Assembly: GCA_947179155.2 (NCBI GenBank)
Contig: OX359266.1
Span: 15,213,098 to 15,277,097, forward strand
From: Hedera helix
Lineage: Eukaryota > Streptophyta > Magnoliopsida > Apiales > Araliaceae
DNA: 64,000 nucleotides
Reading direction: 5' to 3'
Shown here: piece by piece, positions 58,537 to 64,000 of the stretch
How positions within the stretch are numbered: the first letter of the stretch is position 1
Layout: each line of letters starts with the position of its first letter
Translations under genes and position numbers: made by a program
The notes under the pieces: model-generated
The model's input: only the letters and a program-made list of their open reading frames with translations
Databases searched by the model: none
What the model was told of the DNA's origin: nothing

Positions 58537-60601
58537 TGTCGACGCCGGGATTTTCGTCGTCTCGTTTTTTATTATTAAAATGTCCCTTTCCAATTTTAGC
58601 CTTTTGAATTAAATGTGATTTTGAAAAGGGTCGGCTTAATGTCGACGGGTTTTGAAAGATCGATTTTTTATGAGCCAATTGACCAGAGTCGCCAGTTGGT
58701 ATATTTGAAATGGATGTACCAACTCATCCGAGTTTGTTTTCGTAATCGCTGGCTCATATGTGACTCCGAGTTAATTGGTCCGCAAACCGAGATTCATAGA
58801 GTTCGGGGGCTTGCTTAAGCGAGGGGAAGGTGTTAGGCACCCCCCGACTTCCGTGAAACACGGTTACCGCAATCTCGATGTTTTCCTATCCTTTTAAATC
58901 CTAAAATGTGTGTGCGCGCGTGTGTGTGCGTGTATGCCTAAATGAACGTTTGTGGTGCGTTTTGCATAAAAGTTGCTTTGATTCTATATGGCAAATGTGT
59001 TTATCGGGAAAGCGTTTTAGACATCCTTTGACCCAATTGACAAGACTTCATTTTTTACAATAAAGATTGATTTTAATTTCGAAAGCGATGGGGGGGTTTT
59101 TATTAGGTGTCATTTTCATAAAACAATTTGTAAACTTTTGTCAAATAGGTATCGAGACTATACATTGCCCTCTAATAATAAAATGAACAAAATGAAGGCA
59201 ACTTCTAGAACTCTTTCACCCTATGCACAAAGTTTAATGAAAACATTTATTTATTTGCGAAATCGTTTTTTATGACCTTTGGGAACCAAATGAAGCCTTT
59301 TTGGCAAACATGGATTTAAGTTCGCCAAAACTCTTAATTTTAATCCTCGTGGATCTAATATCCTAATTTGCTTGATTTTATAAAAATCTTTATCATTTCA
59401 TTCCAAAATTGTTTTCTCGTGTCAAAAGGGAAAACCAAGCATCAAAATAACGTTGCGGCTATTCACGGGCATGTAAGCCATCCGAATAACCCCAAACGCC
59501 CACAATCGCACATTTCATTATTACGGGGCCTGAAACCCGATTTTCGATCCGACATCGCTTTAAGGCCCGGAAATTACATATTTACAATACAAATGCATCG
59601 CCATCGCTACATGCGTTAAAACTATAAAATAAACTAAAAGGATATCATCGGGAGGTTAGGAGGAGATTCTATCCACAACAAATCCTCTCTAACCATCCCT
59701 AATCCATAGATCCAAACATATATCGACTACATCGGATCTAACTTCAACATATACAAAATCAAACTATATTAAATAGCAATGCACCAAATATTTTCGGATC
59801 TAACAGTAGATCCACCCAACAAACGCACAAAAATTAGATCTATAATAACTTAAACAATAAAATGAAATGAGAACTAGATCTAACTATATAAAACCACAAA
59901 TGCTAGAAACTTAGATTTCTTCACATTTCAAATGAGGAAAGACACGCTTGAATGCTTGAAAATCGAAATAGGATACAATATATTGTAAAGATTGAACGAA
60001 TGAGGAAGAATCCTCACCTTTTCTACCAAACCCGAAGGTTTCTCTCTCTATTCCGCCATTTTCTCTCTTTAAAAACCTTCAAAATTTCCTCTCTTTTTTT
60101 CTCTCGGACGAAAATGGCGATGTATAGCTGATCTCCAGGCAGCCGCAGATGCATCTGCAGCTGCCTGCTGTGGCCGTCTGAGCCGCTGCCTCGGCTGCCG
60201 TGTGCCGCCCTCGAGCCACGCGAAGCCCCAAAAGTCGTTGGCCGCAGATGCATCTGCGGCTGTCTGGCTTCCTTTTCTCGATTTCCGTGTCACGCCGTCT
60301 TAAATCGCCAATTTTTGCTGTATTGTTTTGGAAGGCTGTATTTTTGCAATCCGGAAATCCCGAACATCGTAAGCGGAGTGGCCATTAGTCGTCTTTTGTG
60401 GTCAGCTCAGGCTTTTCTGGATCAACTATTCGCCTTGCCTCAAGTGACCGGATGCTCGTTGTCCGTTGTGGCGGTTTTGACCATAAATCGCTGGGGTGGC
60501 TTTGTGCTGGGGTCCACCTTTCTTTCCGCATGTCGGGTCAAATGACGATTTTGCCCTCCTGCCAGGGTTAGTAGAGAAAGTGCAAAATTTGGGTGTCTAC
60601 A
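58537..60601 (+). mobile_element. LTR of a Tat/Ogre-like element
   Basis: Starts TGTCGACGCCGGGATTTTCG and ends TTTGGGTGTCTACA. GAAGGTGTTAGGCACCCC near 58830, CAGAGTCGCCA near 58684 and the end sequence are, from memory, typical of Ogre/Tat-lineage LTRs of plants. GC-richer than its neighbours at 60120-60300, with two long palindromes. ORFs there are Arg/Ala-rich by-products. No primer site recognised after it, so 5' or 3' status is open. Confidence 0.6.
60136..60260. repeat. Two long palindromes sharing the core GCAGATGCATCTGC
   Basis: 60136-60167 is a 32 base palindrome with one mismatched pair. 60241-60260 is the perfect 20 base palindrome GCCGCAGATGCATCTGCGGC. Confidence 0.92.
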
Positions 60602-60694
60602 ACTGCCCCTCTTTATCATGTTTATGGAATGGTAAGTGAAATGAACATGATAAAGAAGTAGGCACCCAATGCATGAGGATGGCAACATGTGTTG

Positions 60695-60780
60695 ATGATG
60701 CAACATATACACATTAATGATGCAACATATATATCAATTGTGCAACATATACATATTAATGATGCAACATCAATATCACC
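60695..60780 (+). repeat. Short tandem repeat of about 25-30 bases, around four units
   Basis: Units built on GATGCAACATATACACATTA, near 60696, 60717, 60740 and 60758, slightly diverged. Confidence 0.75.
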
Positions 60781-60799
60781 AGTTACTGTCTCAAATGGA

Positions 60800-60972
60800 C
60801 TCGCATCGCATATTCGCCAAAAACTATTTTTCTCTTGCTTAACGCATATCGCATATTTAAATATCAAATTCAATATCATACTAAATCAAAATCGCATTAC
60901 ATCGCATATCGCACTGCTTCTCATATGATGTATCGCATATCGCATTGTACATCGCATCGCATCGCATTGTTT
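60800..60972. repeat. Low-complexity CGCAT-rich stretch
   Basis: Repeated CGCATAT, CGCATTG and CATCGCATCG words leading into the 34 base array. Confidence 0.8.
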
Positions 60973-60974
60973 TG

Positions 60975-61412
60975 GTCATCGTCGGATCTTTTCCCAACGG
61001 TCATCGCATTGTCATCGTCGGATCTTTCTCCAACGGGTCGTCTCGTCATCGTCAGATCTTTCTCCAACGGGTCGTCTCGTCATCGTCGGATCTTTCTCCA
61101 ACGGGTCGTATCGTCATCGTCGGATCTTTTGCCGACGGGTCGTATCGTCATCGTCAGATCTTGCCGACGGGTCGTATCGTCATCGTCGGATCTTTTGCCG
61201 ACGGGTCGTATCGTCATCGTCGGATCCTTTGCCGACGGGTCGTATCGTCATCGTCGGATCCTTTGCCGACGGATCGTATCGTCATCGTCGGATCCTTTGT
61301 CCACGGGTCGTATCGTCATCGTCGGATCTTTTGCCAACGGGTCGTATCGTCATCGTCGGATCCTTTGCCAACGGGTCGTATCGTCATCGTCGGATCCTTT
61401 GCCAACGGGTCG
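60975..61412 (+). repeat. Tandem array, 34 base unit, about 13 copies
   Basis: Unit beginning GTCATCGTCGGATC and ending ACGGGTCGTATC, at 60975, 61011, 61045, 61079, 61113 and so on, with one 31 base unit at 61147. Most later units contain CGTCGG-ATCCTTTG-CCGACG, a 6 bp inverted repeat. The long ORFs across it are by-products of the repeat. Confidence 0.93.
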
Positions 61413-61479
61413 TATGGGTTTAGTCTCTAACAAGTTATCTTGTAATTGCCGGGTCTCGTCTCCGACGGGTCATTTTTTG

Positions 61480-62712
61480 TGACGGTCAGGTATCGTTTCT
61501 GATGGGTCATTTTTGGGACGGTCAGGTATCGTCTCTGACGGTCGTTTTGTGATGGTCAGGTATCGTTTCTGACAGGTCGTTTTGGGTTGGTCAGGTATCG
61601 TCTCTGACGGGTCGTTTTTTGGTTGGTCAGGTATAGTCTCTGACGGGCCATTTTTGAATTGGTCAGGTATCGTTTCTGACTGGTCGTTTTTGAAATGGTC
61701 AGGTCTCGTATCTGACGGGTAGTTTTGAATTGGTCAGGTCTCGTTTCTGACGGGTCGTTTTGAATTGGTCAGGTCTCGTATCTGACGGGTCGTTTTTTCA
61801 ATTGGTCAGGTATCGTATCTGACGGGTCGTTTTTCAATTGGTCAGATATCGTATCTGACGGATCGTTTTTCAATTGGTCAGGTATCGTATCTGACGGGTC
61901 GTTTTTTCAATTGGTCAGGTATCGTATCTGACGGGTCGTTTTTTCAATTGGTCAGGTATCGTATCTGACGGGTCCTTTTTCAATTGGTCAGGTATCGTAT
62001 CTGACGGGTCGTTTTTTCAATTGGTCAGGTATCGTATCTGACGGGTCGTTTTTCAATTGGTCAGGTATCGTATCTGACGGGTCGTTTTTCAATTGGTCAG
62101 GTATCGTATCTGACGGGTCGTTTGAATTGGTCAGGTCTCGTATCTGACGGGTCGTTTTTGAATTGGTCAGGTATCGTATCTGACTGGTCGTTTTGAATTG
62201 GTCAGGTATCGTATCTGACTGGTCGTTTTTTTTTGGGTTGGTCAGGTATCGTATCTGACTGGTCGTTTTTGGTTTGGTCAGGTATCGTATCTGACTGGTC
62301 GTCTTTTGGTTTGGTCAGGTATCGTATCTGACTGGTCGTTTTTGGTTTGGTCAGGTATCATATCTGACTGGTCGTTTTTGGTTTGGTCAGGTATCGTATC
62401 TGACTGGTCGTCTTTTGGTTTGGTCAGGTATCGTATCTGACTGGTCGTTTTTGGTTTGGTCAGGTATCGTATCTGACTGGTCGTTTTTGGTTTGGTCAGG
62501 TATTGTATCTGACGGGTCGTTTTGAATTGGTCAGGTCTCGTATCTGACGGGTCGTTTTTGAATTGGTCAGGTATCGTATCTGACTGGTCGTTTTGAATTG
62601 GTCAGGTCTCGTATCTGACGGGTCGTTTAGAATTGGTCAGGTCTCGTATCTGACGAGTCGTTTTTTGAATTGGTCAGGTATCGTATCTGACTGGTAGTTT
62701 TTGGGTTGGTCA
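61480..62712 (+). repeat. Tandem array, about 36 base unit, about 35 copies
   Basis: Unit GGTCAGGTATCGTATCTGAC followed by GGGTCGTTTTTCAATT or close variants (GAATT, GGTTT spacers). Each unit contains GTCAGGTA-TCG-TATCTGAC, an 8 bp stem with one G-U pair and a 3 base loop. Spacer variants come in blocks, as in local amplification. Shares ACGGGTCGT with the 34 base array. Confidence 0.94.
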
Positions 62713-62797
62713 TGGGTTTTCACTGAAGAGTCATTTTTATAATTGCCGGGTATCGTCTCCGGAATCGTTGTGTATTGTCCCAAATGGACTCGCATCG

Positions 62798-64000
62798 TGT
62801 TGTACATCATAAAAATGCAATAATTCTAGAGGAAATTTTAAAGGGAAAGCGTACCTGAATAGTTTGTGGGGCCGCCCTGGGATTCGTCCTCGTAATCGCT
62901 TTTGCCAGTCATTTCTTTTGGTTTGACTTGTCATTCTTGGGGTTTGTCCTCGTAGATCGCTCTTGACAGCCAGTGCTTTTGAGCTTTGATCCTTGTTGAT
63001 TAGCTGAAGGTGCTTCAGACAGTCATTTTGCAATTCCTTGATGTTCCATAGATTTTGGGTGCATCGGATCGTAGAAGTTTCCCGCTGTCATGTCTTTCCG
63101 ATCAATGGCACTGGCATTCGCGACGCCGACAGTCTCGTACCTGTGATTTTTCTTTCATGTATAGTTTATTTTGATATATACATGGATGCGCAGATGTTAT
63201 GCATGGATCAATAGATATGCTTGGAAAGAAATGACCCCTTTTTAGTCAAATGATACAATTTTTCACGTGTCGTTCTTTTTGACCACTCAGTTGTGTCATT
63301 CCTTATTTGGGGGGACAGTTTTCTGGACTTCAAGGTTGGTCCGTTGAATCGCATGCCCCTGATCGTTTCTCTGTTGGGGAATTGTATTTGTCGTTTTCGA
63401 ATGCCCAATTGACTTATCCCGGGCTCCTCATCCTGCTGGTTCTCAAATTGTCATGTCTTTGAATTTGGGACGCTGGGACTTCCTCTTATGCCAAGACTCT
63501 TGGTTGATATCTAGGTGATCCTCTTGTCATTTGATCGTATGCATTGATAGCACTTGACTCTCATCCGATTGGGGCAGTTCATTTGGCTTTTCGCTATGAT
63601 CGATGACCATGTTGCCCTTCCTCGCCTTTTAATCGATCAGTCCTGACGTCCGAGATTATATCGCTCTTGTATATGCTCGCTTGAATATCGAGGTAATGTC
63701 AGCGTGCATCAGACTGAGTTCGTCAAAATCCATTGATGGTCGTGGAGGAAGGTTCGTTGATGAGGAGTCTGATATAGACCTGTGCCCCTTTCATTTCCAT
63801 GATCTTTAAGATGCCCCAGCCTTTACTCATGTTTTTGTCGAGGATTCGTTTGGGAAGTCATTTCGTTTGTCATACCGAGTTACGCACACCGATTCATATC
63901 CTGCACAAGTAACAAACGCTAAATGCTCGACCGTTCGGGTCGGCGGGGTTAACTCCGATATTACTAAACATCTCAACAGTAGAGCACAAAAACGGAATGC
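62798..64000. other. Non-coding DNA after the arrays
   Basis: No coding region recognised on either strand. Two related segments of about 50 bases lie close together near 62880 and 62940 (GTCCTCGTA followed by ATCGCT). Probably still part of the Tat/Ogre-like element or its flank. Confidence 0.4.

Noticed and set aside
60023..60293. Arg/Ala-rich minus-strand ORFs
   Set aside because: Overlapping frames in a GC-rich palindromic part of an LTR; composition-driven.
60835..61482. Long plus-strand ORFs (up to 215 codons, RHRRI/SSSD repeats) over the 34 base array
   Set aside because: By-products of a tandem repeat whose unit length is not a multiple of three; open in several frames at once and without any recognisable domain.
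60975..62712. CRISPR-like array
   Set aside because: Units are contiguous with no unique spacers, and the context is plant nuclear retroelement DNA without cas genes.

Overview
This is nuclear DNA from a flowering plant, most likely a core eudicot (the species cannot be fixed from sequence alone). Evidence: a spliced NAC transcription-factor gene with GT-AG introns, a copy of a plastid gene fragment (ycf1) lying in nuclear repeats, plant retrotransposons of several kinds with tRNA-iMet primer-binding sites, and AT-rich non-coding DNA.

Only about 5 kb (13.4-18.7 kb) looks like gene space. It holds, on the minus strand, a broken cation/calcium exchanger (CCX-type) gene at 13451-14984 and a small, apparently intact three-exon gene of unknown function at 15112-15816. 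Divergent from these, on the plus strand, is an intact ATAF1-type NAC gene in three exons (16701-18641) with a TATA box and two G-boxes in its promoter. Its second intron carries an uninterrupted run of 34 G.

Left of the gene space (1-12.7 kb) is a graveyard of retroelements: a Ty3/gypsy integrase-chromodomain end with its 3' LTR. A piece of plastid ycf1 sits inside that LTR, and the gypsy element itself sits in the pol gene of a Ty1/copia element. Further on are a copia LTR-like segment, a minus-strand gypsy RNase H fragment, a second partial copy of the copia segment, an ATT microsatellite and a second decayed copia pol.

Right of the gene space is a L1-type LINE (19.8-23.7 kb) cut short by a gypsy-family LTR (23.7-26.35 kb). 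Next comes a large non-autonomous LTR element with no pol (26.36-33.25 kb, minus). Its 5' LTR is interrupted by a minus-strand gypsy element (33.25-58.5 kb) that has gag, pol without protease, and an extra ORF upstream of gag. That element's 5' LTR is in turn interrupted by a second non-autonomous element (41.5-55.96 kb, minus), which carries a 510-residue ORF of its own in place of gag-pol. The 5' LTR of this element was then hit by a 3.2 kb LTR (49.8-53.05 kb, plus), now solo. At 58.5 kb the stack ends against a Tat/Ogre-like LTR followed by about 2 kb of tandem arrays in which each unit contains an inverted repeat.

The most unusual material is (a) the intact ORF and hairpin-rich LTRs of the 41.5-55.96 kb element, (b) the accessory ORF upstream of gag in the gypsy element, (c) three tandem perfect palindromes with TGACGTG motifs just upstream of a TATA box in the solo LTR, (d) the hairpin arrays at 60.8-62.8 kb bracketed by a 17 bp direct repeat, and (e) a hairpin next to the polypurine tract seen in three different elements. 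No CRISPR, tRNA or rRNA gene was seen. All boundaries were read by eye.
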